A stretch of DNA of 64,000 nt from Oikopleura dioica (Eukaryota; Chordata; Appendicularia; Copelata; Oikopleuridae): positions 8,122,501 to 8,186,500 of the forward strand of contig OU015569.1 of assembly GCA_907165135.1 (NCBI GenBank). The letters run 5' to 3'. Position numbers and translations under genes: made by a program. The notes below the pieces were generated by a model that saw only the letters and a program-made list of their open reading frames with translations, had not been told where the DNA came from and did not search any database. This document shows positions 1 to 11,160 of the stretch, in pieces. Positions within the stretch are counted from its first letter, which is position 1. Each line of letters begins with the position of its first letter.

Positions 1-575
1 GTCCCCAAAATTAACGGTTGCCTCCTCGTTAAGATCTTACGTCTCGACAACGGCTCTTTTTGCTCATGTTCCTAAAAATCTCTTTTCTTTAGCTGAAATC
101 AAGCATAAAATATATAAAAATATTATGCTTTTGAAATCATTTCAAAAACCCATATTTGGACAGAACGCGCATCATATCTGTGCGTCCATTCATGCAAAAT
201 CTCTGGAAGTTTGCTTTAAAAACTTTAAGTTAGGGTTTGTATTGCCAATTGATTTCAAAAAAGAAAGAAAGAAAAGTAACCGACAGTAAGTTTATTTCTT
301 ACTTAATTGACAGCAAGAAAAATGTGCAAATATGTACAGACATCAAAATAAAAATGGCTCGAAAAGTAAAACGTTTTTTCAGTAACAATTTCTTCGAACA
401 GTTCCATCTGCGCAGCATTGTTTATTTGGGTTGAGCGCATTGTAGAGAATGTAAGGTCTAAATACAAAATGAAATACTTCTCGAGGAAGGACAGAATAAG
501 AAACTCCGTCTCCAGTCATTCTATGACTCCCTGTCATCAATTTTTTAATAAAACGCGGTTTTCGCGCATCACCGC
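1..575. other. Stretch without a supported gene
   Basis: I see no convincing coding frame here. The right part is probably the 3' untranslated region of the minus-strand PLA2-like gene that ends at 576. The rest is AT-rich, with short ORFs that look like chance. Confidence 0.5.
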
Positions 576-1800
576 TTACTTGTCGTAACCGCCGCAGCAT
601 TCGGGCTGTGCTGGGCTGCCGCGGCCGGGGCAGTCTTCCTCCGCGCTCCACCCGATCGTCGACCAGAAGCCATGGTAGTCGCCGTTGAAAACGCTCAGTG
701 CATTTGTTTCGGCGAGCTTCCTAGCATACATGGCGTCACACTCATAGATCGCCCGTTTGCAAGTGCCAGCGTTATTTCCAGGAACTGTTTCGCCGTAGCT
801 GTCCACTTCCCACTGGTACTTAACTGCTTCTGGAATGCACATCTCGCCGAACTCCATCTTTCACAGGGTTTATTGATGAACTTATCTTAATAATTCTAAA
901 AGCAGCATTACGTCTGCATTTCCTATCATTCAGATAACGGGAAGTTGCGACTCTAAATAAAAACTAGCTTTGATCAAACTGTCTCCTTGTCACTTGTAGC
1001 GTTGCCAAAATACAGGGAAAAAGAGAAATAACAATCCAACAATTTTGGGCAAAGAAAACTTATAAGTGCGAGCGCAAAGGATGTCAACTCAGGACGGCAA
1101 CGTTTCGTCGGTGTTTATGGTACAATTTGAGATTTTATTTTAGAGTACACAACTTAACTTTCGTGTGCTGCGTGCCTTTTTTTGAATGCGATGTGATTAG
1201 GTAAATCCTGATTCCTTTACGCAGTGGATGCATTCTTTGTACTGTCGACAGACGTTGTCCAACTGGTCAACTGGTTTACCTCGACCTCTGGTAGACATTG
1301 CGCGATCACCTAGCATCAAGCAGTGACATCCGTAGTACCACTGCTCGCGCTCGTCAAAGCCAGGATTGTAGTGCTGTGTAATAGCCAGAAGATCTACGTA
1401 GCGTCGTTGTTGTTGCATGCCTAAAACGGGATGAAAATGATAACTTGCTAGCTTATTGAAAAATGCGTTTAGAACAGCTTTGATCCAAAAGTTGGCAGCG
1501 GACATCTGACTTGAGGACGTGCAATGTCACCACTAGCGAGAGCGCTGTTTAGATAGGTATAAGATCACTCGACGTTCACTCGATAGTGCAAATCAAAGCT
1601 AGTGTCAGCTTCAGCGCTAGCTGATAATTAGAAGTGCCAGCAAAACAATGAGCAGCTCACCTTCAAAGTAGGAATCTGGAACTTTAAAGATTTCCGCCCT
1701 GCTGGGTTTCCCCTCAGCGATAAATGTACCGGCGATTACGGCAAAAACCTATAATAGAGTTGTGAAATCTCTCTCAACAGGATTTGAGTTCTACCTTCAT
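576..1800 (-). CDS. Secreted phospholipase A2-like protein without the catalytic His-Asp pair
   Basis: This gene is spliced from four exons. A start at 1800 (ATG AAG followed by a GT donor) leads into a short hydrophobic signal peptide beginning MKVFAVIAG. A second intron runs from about 1663 to 1418. The next exon carries the PLA2 calcium-loop and helix signature: YGCHC, a Gly-rich loop (GRGKPVDQLD), then VCRQYKEC. The last exon (857-576) is joined by a GTAAAG donor and adds CKRAIYECDAMYARKLA, which resembles the conserved C-terminal Cys helix of secreted PLA2. In active family members the helix reads CCxxHDxC. Here the His is Tyr and the Asp is Lys, so hydrolysis is unlikely, and a binding or structural role is inferred. 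The fold call rests on motif order and Cys spacing. The protein is probably exported. Confidence 0.7.
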
Positions 1801-2216
1801 AATTCCCTTTTCTCTTTACTTCTCTGGGCAAGACTGACTTAACTGAGGTGCACGCATTGTCGACGGTTAAATCGCGATGGTTTAGTAGCGCTCGATAGCG
1901 CCACCACCTCGCCCTTTTCCGTTACCCATAGTTTTTTTTTCACTGGCGTAAAATTGCTGTTTATCAGAAAATATTCTTTCTTCGAATGTTTAACTTTAAT
2001 CAGAATATATTTAACTTCTTTACTCAAATAAAATAATATCTCATTGCTGTAAAGATGAAGCGATTAAAGAGCCAATGAATGAATATTTAGAAGGAATAAA
2101 AGTTACGTCCACGCTGCTCAGATAAAGAGATTCGAAAAGTGATCTGTGCTAATTGTTTGACAAATTATGTCTCCAACGATCTGAGGAATAAAAACTGAAA
2201 CGTTGGCTCCTCACGT
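1801..2216. other. Stretch without a supported gene
   Basis: This is the upstream flank of the PLA2-like gene. A 62-codon minus-strand ORF (2027-1839) has no recognisable feature and is probably chance. The AT-rich DNA runs up to the target-site duplication of the hAT-type element. Confidence 0.4.
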
Positions 2217-2544
2217 CAGGGTTCGGTAATTTGAGCTCAAGCTAAAACTCATTTTGGCTAGACGCTCAAATTTCCTCAAATTGAGAACTCAAAGTGACTT
2301 GAGAAATCATTTTGAGAAGATTTGAGATTTTGAGAGTTTTGAGTTTTTGGGAGATTTGAGAGTTTTGAGTTTTCAAAACTCAAATTAAGCGAGCGCTTCC
2401 TTGATTGGCTCATGGATCGCCAGAATTGATTTCTCATCTCTGAGTTCTCAAAACTCAAATTAAAACGTGAAAAAACGTGAAAAAACGTGAGTCTCAAGCT
2501 TTGTTTCCTTGAGTTTTAGCGTGAGCTCAAATTACCGAACCCTG
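2217..2544. mobile_element. hAT-type MITE with 8-bp target-site duplication
   Basis: A 328-bp element with terminal inverted repeats of about 35 bp. The left end starts CAGGGTTCGGTAATTTGAGC and the right end is its near-perfect reverse complement, ending in CCGAACCCTG. The identical octamer CCTCACGT lies directly outside both ends (2209-2216 and 2545-2552). An 8-bp duplication and CAGGG termini are characteristic of the hAT superfamily. The interior contains no transposase, only short repeats built on GAGTTTTGAG and a tandem AAAACGTGA run near 2462-2490. It is therefore non-autonomous and depends on an element elsewhere. Confidence 0.88.
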
Positions 2545-2552
2545 CCTCACGT

Positions 2553-2937
2553 GTTTATTCCGTATAGCAGGAAAGTTCTGTTTCTTATGGAATAGACATG
2601 GTATTGCTTCAATTGTGAGATCGAAGATTGGTCTTTTTTGTCGAAAACTTTTTTAATGATGATTTACATCAAAAGAAAAGAGAATCGTCATTTTCAAAAA
2701 AAATCATAATTGCCGAAATCGCTGGCTCTAGAATCTAGATAAAGATAGCTGATAAAAGATAACCAGGAGTTCCATTTTTTACAGCAAACATCTGGCCATG
2801 AAAGCTGCATCCCGCCTGGAGAGAGTTCGCGAGTGGCGCCATCTTTCGGTGAAATTTCGGAATAAAAACGGATAGAGCTGCAAGAAAACCATCAAAAATC
2901 AACAAACAAAGAATTCATCAAATACATCGAAGCAAAA
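2553..2937. other. Stretch without a supported gene, likely upstream region of the next gene
   Basis: No coding frame stands out. The last about 60 bases before 2938 are A-rich, consistent with a 5' leader. Confidence 0.4.
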
Positions 2938-3357
2938 ATGAGCACCACCAAAACTACCACATCACTGATGCCCAAGACAACTTCTTCATCCCCGATCCCT
3001 CCAAAGCTCAACAAACCCGATGAGTTGGGAGTCTTAGAGGAATTCGAGATCGTCGACGAGATGACCGACCTCCAGCCAGAAAAAGTGAAGCGGTTTCCCG
3101 ACCCCTACCGTGGAAAGAGGGTGCAGCCAGTCATCGAAAAAAACTTCGGCCAAAACAATATTGACGCGAAAGATAGCTCCGTGATTGGGTTCTACAATCA
3201 AGGCAGCAAGCGAGACAGCTTCCGAGGGCTGAGCTTCAGACGATACTTCACCTACGAGACTAACAACGAGAAAGAACTCATTGGTTCCTGGCTGACCAAG
3301 TGGGAACCGAAATACAACTGCTATAATCAGTATCTTCGTCCTCACTTCCGACATTGA
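2938..3357 (+). CDS. Unrecognised 139-residue protein
   Basis: A single-exon ORF in a good start context (AAAAATGAGC). The N-terminal 25 residues are Ser/Thr/Pro-rich and probably disordered. The rest is charged, ending in a Trp/Tyr-rich segment (SWLTKWEPKYNCYNQY). There is no signal peptide or membrane span. An AATAAA polyadenylation signal follows at 3463-3468, about 105 bases past the stop, which supports expression. I do not recognise the family. Codon use resembles that of the surrounding genes. Confidence 0.6.
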   Translation: MSTTKTTTSLMPKTTSSSPIPPKLNKPDELGVLEEFEIVDEMTDLQPEKVKRFPDPYRGKRVQPVIEKNFGQNNIDAKDSSVIGFYNQGSKRDSFRGLSFRRYFTYETNNEKELIGSWLTKWEPKYNCYNQYLRPHFRH

Positions 3358-3728
3358 CGCGAATCATGATGGGCTTTACTAAAACTTACAATACTACTTC
3401 GCGTTTTAAATATTTCTCAAAATGCCACTCTTGAATTATCCTGCAAACATTTATAAGCTAGCAATAAAAACATGAAATAGAAACATGAATTTTCTTCATG
3501 CTATTACTTTTTCCTTGAGGGCAACTATATGTACAGGATAATGTACAGTTATTAGAAACTCGCTCCTTCCACGATGTCGGAATACGCTAAGATTGCGGCT
3601 GCGGGCATCGTCCATATGATGAAAAATAGTTGATTAAAACATTTTTGTTCTATACACGTTTGTTCATAAATAACGTTTAAAGAAGGATATGAAGGCTATT
3701 CTTTACAGAGTATCAGGGTTTGTATTTG

Positions 3729-5847
3729 TCAGGATTTTTGTTCGTCAGGGTTCATTAGAGTAGTTTGTTCGGCCAGAATCACAACTTCACTTTCTTTTTC
3801 TTTTCTGTTGCAGATAAAAAGTTTTTCTTTGAGCTCGCTAAAAGTAACAGGGGGCAGATTCATGCATACTCCAACGAATAGTGCAGAGGAGGCTATAACA
3901 ATCCAAATCGTCAGTACCATAATTACGAATTCACTCTAGAATTGATCATTTATTTTCTTCCCTCATCTCCCTCTGTCATTTCTTACCGGCACCATGCAAC
4001 CTTCTTCAAATGGATGGGGTTCAATTTTATAGCTCTTGAAATCAGACTCTAATATCTTCTTTTGGAAACACTGATTTTCAATTGTGATACGTCCTTTCAT
4101 TATCTAACAAAAATGCTGTTGATGTTAAAAGAATAATGTCTCATAATTCATGAGAAAAATGATAGAACACTCTTTTAGAGTGTGTGTTGACTTTAACTCA
4201 CGGATAAAGATTGATTATTGACTTGTGAACAGATCCATTTCTCCATACTATCATTTTCTGTTGCTCCATTTCCCTTCGCGAATTCTACGCAGAAGTCAAT
4301 AACATAATCGTTTAGAACAATCATGAACGTCGAAAAAACTAAATAAATTTGCGCTCAAACTTTATATACCCGTATATACTTACAAATGGAGACTTGCGTT
4401 GCTCTGTAAACGAGAGTAAATATGCCCTGAGCGAACGGGGCGCATGGGCAGTCCGCGCTTGTTTGATGGATTTCCTTCTGCTGCTCTGCAAGATCGAGAC
4501 TTTCTTTCAAGCAGCCAGCTTTGAGAATGAACTGAAACGCCTTTGAAACCAAAGATATTATCCATGGAAGATTCACACTAGCATCTTAAGTCGGCAACTG
4601 GAATGGAAATATAATATTTTAAAAGCGGTCCAGTTGCTAACCATAAATAAATGTACAAAGCAACGACACGTAGGTCGAATCTGATACCGGGCTTCCATGC
4701 ACCAGAAATCTGGAAAAGTAGAAATAGACCAGCCAAAAGTCCACTGCTTTGAGAAGAAACTGGTCGATAATTCGGTACTCGACGAGAACCTTGTGCATGA
4801 TGATAAACATCGTCTCGTCTTCTTTGCTCGTCTTGAATGCGACGATGGTGAGTTTGAGCACGTGGTTCAAAAGTTTGACGAAGGCACAAAACACTAGCAT
4901 CCCTGAAACCCATTCGACAGGATCGACAGCCAGACTTGAATCCGTGTTATACTCGTACCAGACGAAAACGGGCGGCAGAATATCAATCAGTGGTACTATA
5001 GACAAGAATAAAGTAGATAGCAATGAAAGTTTCCCCAAAGTTCGCGTGTTTAAAACTGAAAAGACGCAAGTGGAAATTATTGCTATGATCAGGAAGATTT
5101 GCTGCGTCCAAAAGTATTTTGTTGTCTCCGCCTCCTTCGGAACAAGATTGAGAATTTTTATTCCGCGTCGAGCGATATTATCTTCTGTTTTCTCAGCGAA
5201 ATCAGTCTTGTTGAATTTTTCTTTCGTTAAAAGCTGGATTGTTACCATCCAGCGCTTTATTGTCTTGCCAACCTCAGTGGATCTTCTTCGCCGTTGTGCT
5301 TCTTTACAATGTGTATGAGGACATTTGTGATCACAATTGTAAATGCAAGTAGCATGAGAGTATTTGTATTTTCTGTCATGATCATTTTCAATTGATCTTC
5401 TTGCTAGCTTGCAGGCCGCATCAGTAGGATGATCATATTCAGGACAAACAGTGCGATCTTAAAGATTTATCGAACTACTCGTCCTTAGACAATTACCGGT
5501 GTAATGACGCCGAAACGTTTTGAAGTTTTCTTGTGGCTCTAATATTCCCTTCTCGACTAGCGTTTCATATTCTTCATCTGATACCTCTGTCTCATCCGGT
5601 TCAGGATTGTAAGATAGATCTGTATACAAAATTTCCTTTACTCCTATTTCTTTAGTCACTTCATTCACAGCATTTTCAATCTAAGAAAAAGTTAATTTTT
5701 CATTCTCTTCATCTCTAAAGCAACCTTTTTCGTGTCGACTTCTTCTGCGTAAACTGAGTAAAAACGAGACGTAACTCTTTTCTTTCGTTCGGCTCTGGAT
5801 TGACAATTTACACATTTAGAAAATATTAAAATCCAAAAAAACTTCAT
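3729..5847 (-). CDS. Multi-pass membrane protein with cleaved signal peptide, family unknown
   Basis: The start at 5847 opens with a signal-like MKFFWILIF followed by a basic, dibasic-rich stretch (SRAERKKR). The next exons add an acidic region and a His/Cys-rich segment (CIYNCDHKCPHTHCKEAQ). The large exon around 5300-4620 contains at least four hydrophobic spans (FLIIAIISTCVFSVL, LSLLSTLFLSIVPLIDIL, GMLVFCAFVKLLNHVLKL, AVDFWLVYFYF). Further small exons follow, joined by GTAAGT, GTGAGT and GTAAGA donors. The last exon (about 3940-3729) has a final span (IWIVIASSALFVGVCM) and a 40-residue charged cytoplasmic tail. The phases of the joins I traced agree. The function is not recognised. The clustered Cys/His in the outer loop suggests a disulfide-rich or metal-binding ectodomain, which is inference only. 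Confidence 0.6.
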
Positions 5848-6185
5848 CACGTATTTGGAGCCAGGAGTAAGATTATGTGAATGGATGAGTTAGTTTGCAC
5901 AAAGCGTAATGAATGCGGTGTATTTGCGTATACTCTTGGCAAACAGTTAATGTCCCACATCCTGAAGAACAAAAACTGGTTATTTTCTCGTCATGGCTGA
6001 AAAAAGCTCGTAATGATTTGAAAAGGGAATTTCTTCTATTCTTTTCCCACATACAACAAATAAGAGATGCTTTTTTATTTCTATAAAAGCTCACCAGTTG
6101 ACAATATAACTGTATCTAGCGCCCTCAAGAAGCTTCACCCTTCATGATCTTCTAAAATTGAGGTACAGAAATTTGTCTTGTGGCA

Positions 6186-8163
6186 TTATTGCATTGCTTT
6201 TTGTTTCATGAGTCGCTTAGTTCCAGCTCTTTGAGTAGTGGTTCGAGGTTTTTTGCTTGGACGGGGCTTCTTTTTCCCTCCCTTTTTCTTTTGATTTTTC
6301 TTTTTGTTTTCTTTTGATTGTTGAATGTTGTAGCCATTGCTTTCTTCGTAGCCATTGATAATTGAATAGCCGCTAGCGACACCTGAAGTAGTCACAGTTT
6401 CAGCTGTTGTTGTCGGATAAGTAGTGGTGGTGGAAGTAGTGGTTGTTGATGCCGTAGTTGTTGAGGTTGTAGTGGTAGTTGTTGTTGTTGTCGTGATTGT
6501 TGTTGTCGTGGTTGTTGTGGTTGTAGTGGTTGTTGTTGTGGTTGTGGTGGTGGTTATTGTGGTTGTTGTTGAAGTGGTTGATGTTGTTGTAGTTGAAGTA
6601 GTTGATGTTGTAGTTGTACTCGTGCTCAATGTCGTGGATGTTAATGTAGTCGTTGAAGTGGGTCCGTAAGTAGTAGACACTCACAAGCAGCTTTTCATTC
6701 ACGAAAAAACGGATTTTACTAATCAATAGTAATCTATGGAAATTATATTAATGTAAAGAATATAAAGCCGATCCTGAGGCACCTCCAGAATAGGAGCTTC
6801 CGGAATTTCCAGAATAGAGACCGTTATTTCCAGCTCCCGAGGTTGTTGTTTTTCCAGTGGTTGATACAACTGACGAAGTGGTAGATCCATAACCACCTCC
6901 TTTGGAATTAGGACTGACAGAAAACTCGGATCGTTTTGCATTGCAGGGTCGAGTAGTGATACCGATGACTTCTGGCGTCTTTCGTTTCGATTCGATATTA
7001 AGGAACATTCGCGCATCCATGTTGCTCATGTCTGCGAATTCATAGAACGTTAACAAAATGGCAGTTTCATCTTCGGAGAGCTCAGCCGAAACGATCGGGA
7101 ACGAAAAGGAACCGACTGATTTCAAAGGCTGGCTGAGTTCCAGTAGCATTGTATCGTCGGAGTCAAAAGAAGCAGGAAAACGAGTCTCTATTGTCATTAA
7201 TTTGCATTTCTTGCAGTCGTTTGAGTTTGTTATTCTGGCGGCTTCAGTTGAAAATTCCAAAATGCTCTTCTCCTCACAAAGTATGCGTTGAGGCGGGAGA
7301 ATGAATTCTTGGGTGCATCGAGCATTGCTTAATGATGTGAATTTTTGAAAAATATAAAGCTCTACCTTGTGTCAGCAAATCTGGCCTTTTTTGGCTTTCT
7401 TGACCATCCACAAACTCCTTGTTGATTGCAGGCGCAGCGTAAAACGGACCCCTTCATTCCTGTTAGCTTACCGCCATTGGTACATTGATGCTCACAAGTC
7501 CTAGTGAAAGGTTTTATTCTATGAATTCTTACTAAAATTATTACATTTGGTTGTCTCTGGCATTGACAAAGCAGAATTGATCGATGTTCTTGTCGAATAT
7601 TGGTGGTAATTCTTCGCATGCTTGGCAATCTGGAAGTTGCCCACTCCACCTGTTCTTGCCCGTCTCGACAAAGTTCTGAGCTTTATTGCGTACACAGTTG
7701 ATGCGTGGATTTCCAGCGGGCATGAAGCCAGCTTGACAGTCCACAACGCAAGTCGCTCCATCGCAAAAGACACTAATTAAATTTTGAGAGTCTTTTCAAA
7801 CTAATTCTAGTCGTACCCTCTTGCATTCTTAGGCGTTGCTAATTTTGGACACGTTTTGAACTCAACAAATTTGTTCTTTGGTTCCCGTCCCCAACCTGCA
7901 CCACTTGTTGAAACTTTTTTCTTTCCTCGCGCAAGTATTGAAGGACTTGTATCGTCATCCTCGTCATTCTACAACGCGAATTAAGAAATAGGTCTCTCGT
8001 CAAACTAGAGCATCTCTAATAACAATTTACTAACATTCATAAGTTGGAGGAGCTCTCTCCAAGTTGCTCTCGGTTGTTTGCCAGAGCTGGCGAGTCCATC
8101 TTCGACTGATTGAGCGCTGGCACTAAGAATAACGCAGAATGCGAACTTCCTGAAAACTCTCAT
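6186..8163 (-). CDS. Secreted sushi-domain protein with long threonine-rich mucin-like tract
   Basis: A start at 8163 gives a signal peptide (MRVFRKFAFCVILSASAQS). After an acidic linker comes a CCP/sushi domain: CPKLATPKNARG, then CDGATCVVDCQAGFMP, ending WSGQLPDCQAC. A Cys-rich segment follows (TCEHQCTNGGK through CACNQQGVCGW) that looks EGF-like, then a non-Cys region and a Gly/Ser-rich linker. A roughly 100-residue block of Thr with a few Ser (6670-6440) is a likely O-glycosylated mucin stalk. The C-terminus is strongly basic (Lys/Arg-rich). Exons are joined by short canonical introns. The acceptor before the Thr block (about 6685) is less certain. The protein is probably extracellular matrix or mucus. 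A role in the appendicularian house is possible but is inference. Confidence 0.72.
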
Positions 8164-8587
8164 TTTCAGAAAAAAATATCCTCGAAAAATGGAATGGCCA
8201 CTGTCGGAAATGTCATCCGCCTTTTATAGTCAGGAGCGTGCGGTTGGTCATGGCATTAGAATGAGGAATATCGGACCTGTCAGTAATGATAATTAGACGA
8301 GACAAAAATGCGTGCGCTGACGCTACGCACCACCAAAAATAGAGATCGAGCAATTTTCGTTTTATTCATTTATGAATTATTCAATGAAGAAATTAAGGAC
8401 AGCCTGTCTGAAGTTCATAGAATTAACTTATGTGACACGAAGCTTCCATAAGGATAGACAAGCGCAGAAAGCACGGTGACAAAGTTTCTCCTCACTATGC
8501 CGCAGTTTGTGCTGCGATATCAAATTATGCTTTCTAGAATATAAATACATTCAGACGAGTTTAAAATATAGGCTTTATTAGTTTATA
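8164..8587. other. Intergenic stretch up to the Tc1/mariner-type MITE
   Basis: This is the upstream flank of the sushi/mucin-like gene, and it presumably holds its promoter. No coding frame or RNA gene was recognised. Confidence 0.35.
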
Positions 8588-8974
8588 CAGTCGGAGTCCA
8601 AAATAAGGGACACCAAGATAAGGGACTTTTTTGCTCAAAATGCCGAAAATCAGCGGCAGAAAAAAATCCAATTTAAGGGACTTTCCGAGATCAGTAAGCT
8701 TCTTCAGTTAGTTGAGAGCTGATAAAGGGTATCAATTACCTTAATTTCAACCAGCTTTGCCCCAAACTGAAGTGATTTGCCTTTCAGAATATGTTTTCCT
8801 CTTTCAAAAATGTCTTCTAAGTCACAAAAACAATAACTTCAGCATATTTTGCCGTAAAAAATATACTTCGAAAAAACTTCTCAGCGACATATTTTTTGCT
8901 TTGATGACCCAATTTAAGGGACTTTTTTCGAAAATTTTGGAGCAAAAAAAGTCCCTTATTTTGGACTCCGACTG
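8588..8974. mobile_element. Tc1/mariner-type MITE, copy A
   Basis: Inverted ends begin CAGTCGGAGTCCAAAATAAG and match in reverse complement at 8950-8974. The element is flanked on both sides by TA (8586-8587 and 8975-8976), the duplication typical of Tc1/mariner elements. Inside, the word AATTTAAGGGACTTTT recurs near each end, giving subterminal repeats. There is no transposase ORF in its 387 bp. A diverged relative lies at 29112-29258. Confidence 0.85.
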
Positions 8975-8976
8975 TA

Positions 8977-9702
8977 GAAAGATAAATCCGCTTTTATGAA
9001 ATTCGTCGCCTCCCTTGAAGCGTGAATTATTGCTCGTCATTTTCTACTCAAAGATTTGGTATTGGTCCCAAACAAAAGGCGTTCTTCATTTTTCAAAGCC
9101 AGTCAGAGATAGCAAGAGGTAAGAAATAAAAACAATCGCGCTTCAAAATTAAAAAAATGGGGAGTTTTTCTATTCACATTATGAGGCTGACTTTTTGTAA
9201 AATAATATTCTGGTAAAAACAGTTTTCTAAATCTTTCATATTTTTCAAGCAGATACCAAGCTGGACACTGATCAATATTTCATTCTTATGAATATTCCCA
9301 GAGGATGCGCAATAGAAAGACTTTCATCACTGAATCATATTTTAAATGTTTGCTCAGTCGTTTAAACTGTAAGAAAAGCAGAGAGTTGTTGACAGAAAGA
9401 ACTCTGTTTGCAGATCGAATTCCTTATTACAGAAGCATTTTGAAAGAGAAAAAAGACAATGGAGAATATGATCTTTTTAAACTGGTATGATTTCGACAGA
9501 GAAGCGATCTTTTCTCAAAAGAATTGTTTCCATTCAGTGAGTGCGCTAGGTCTACAGTTAACCTTTGTATCTGCTGACGACTTATTGAGTAATATAATAA
9601 ACTTCTCATAATCCCCCATTTTAACGACGTTACGTTACTTTTCAGACGATGTCGTAAATTGCATCTTTCTCCAAGAGGTTAGCACGACTTGGATAAAGAG
9701 TG
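8977..9702. other. Intergenic stretch before the kelch gene
   Basis: No protein-like frame was found. A 61-codon ORF at 9305 has no recognisable features. A pyrimidine-rich acceptor (TTACTTTTCAG, ending near 9646) lies 57 bases upstream of the kelch start and is a candidate trans-splice site. Confidence 0.4.
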
Positions 9703-11160
9703 ATGACCACTAAATCAGAGGAACTTTATTACGAAACGAGAGAGGCGCCTATCAACAGATCCGATTTTGCTGTAGGAGTGCACAGAGGAAAAGTTTACGT
9801 TTACGGCGGAGTCTGCGTCGCTCTAGGTTAGTATTACAAATATTCTGTTTCATGATGTTTTCTCTTAGGCCACGGTTTATCAGATTTATACGAGTACGAC
9901 CCTGCCACTGAATCTTGGACGGAGTTGAGAAAACGATCTGCACCCGGACGCCTCATCGGTGCGAAGTTCGTCTCTACCGGCGATGAGCTCTTACTTTACG
10001 GGGGCGAAATTTGCGAAAAAGTTTCTGAGTGTCCCTTGTGGAAACTGTGCTTCTCCGAGGATACGAAATTCAAGAAACTTTCGACAAGGGGAGCCTTTCC
10101 TTCGAACCGAAAGGACTCTTCCATCATCTTTGCGCAGACGTGGACGGAAGAGGCCGTGTTCCTCTTCGGGGACAACGTCACTTGATTGGCGACAGCGACG
10201 AGTTTTGGAAGTTTTCGCCGAAATTCCAGAAGTGGACAAAGCTTGCCAGTGGTCCTCCAGCCAGATCAGAAGCTGGCATCGCTTACTACCAACAGAATGT
10301 CCTCGTGGTAGGAGGTTATCAAACTTCAGATATCTGGGGATACCACACGAGTCTAGGAGTTTGGACCCAATGGATGAAAAGCATTCCCAAATGTATATCT
10401 GAGAATATAATGTTATGGGAAGACTCCATCTTCAGCGTCTCCAACTCAAAGCTTGGATGTTTCTTGTATGTGATAAATCTCAATGATCGGAAGTATTCAT
10501 TCACTACACATTCGCTTGAGGTATTATTAAAATCGTATTTATTGAGATAAAGCTTATCTATCCGATGTTAAGAAAGCTGTCGGATCTAAAATGGTGACTA
10601 TAGGAACTCCGGCATCAGAATTTCGAAGTCGCTCTACGCCTGGCAGCGGACGCCGGCGTAATCGAATTGCATCGAGGAAGAATAGCAGGTCGAAAGTTGG
10701 AATCTTCAATGATGGTTTCGAGATCGGTGACGACGCAAGCTTTGTCTCATCTCCTGGTATCTCGTTGATTGACTTAAGATCTCAAGAACGATCAACAAAT
10801 TTGATATCCTATAATTCATTGGACGACTCTCTGAGCAGCGTCAAGCTAGCCAATCGAAAATGTAATTCGAATTGATTCTAATGATTTGCCCTGCTTTACA
10901 ATCTACATTAGTTTCATAGAATTATTTTAGCTCCAGAATCCGTTGACAGTGCGTACTCGTCTAGCCCCGAACCTTACAGAAGTAGTAGCCTGTTAAATCA
11001 GCAATCGTCGCCTGTATTGCCATTCGCGAAGAAACTCGATCAAGTCGAAAACACTGGTTGCTACTTTCTTATATTTGGCGGGAAACCCCTGCACCCTGTT
11101 TATACAAGAAAACCTCTCTATGCTGGAAAAATTAATTTGCCGCCTGAATTAATACCTTGA
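9703..11160 (+). CDS. Kelch-repeat protein with an apparent frame break
   Basis: Kelch repeats are visible as hydrophobic-Gly-Gly or Tyr-Gly-Gly strands followed by a Trp: VYVYGG, LLLYGG, VFLFGD, VLVVGG, with partners such as WTEL and FQKWTKL. The start at 9703 is followed by an intron at about 9826-9869. Between about 10176 and 10200 the reading frame must shift by one base. The upstream frame ends in a TGA just after FLFGDN, and the kelch pattern resumes in another frame at DEFWKFSPKF. Downstream exons encode a Ser/Arg-rich low-complexity tail, and the gene ends at a TGA at 11158-11160. No BTB domain was found. The protein is probably a cytoplasmic beta-propeller adaptor. The break may be a base missing from the assembly, a real mutation, or an unusual intron. 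Confidence 0.65.

Noticed and set aside
6424-6669. Plus-strand ORF of almost pure valine
   Set aside because: It is the reverse frame of the threonine tract in the sushi/mucin-like gene and has no independent support.
9305-9490. 61-codon ORF upstream of the kelch gene
   Set aside because: No start context, domain or splice continuity with the kelch exons.
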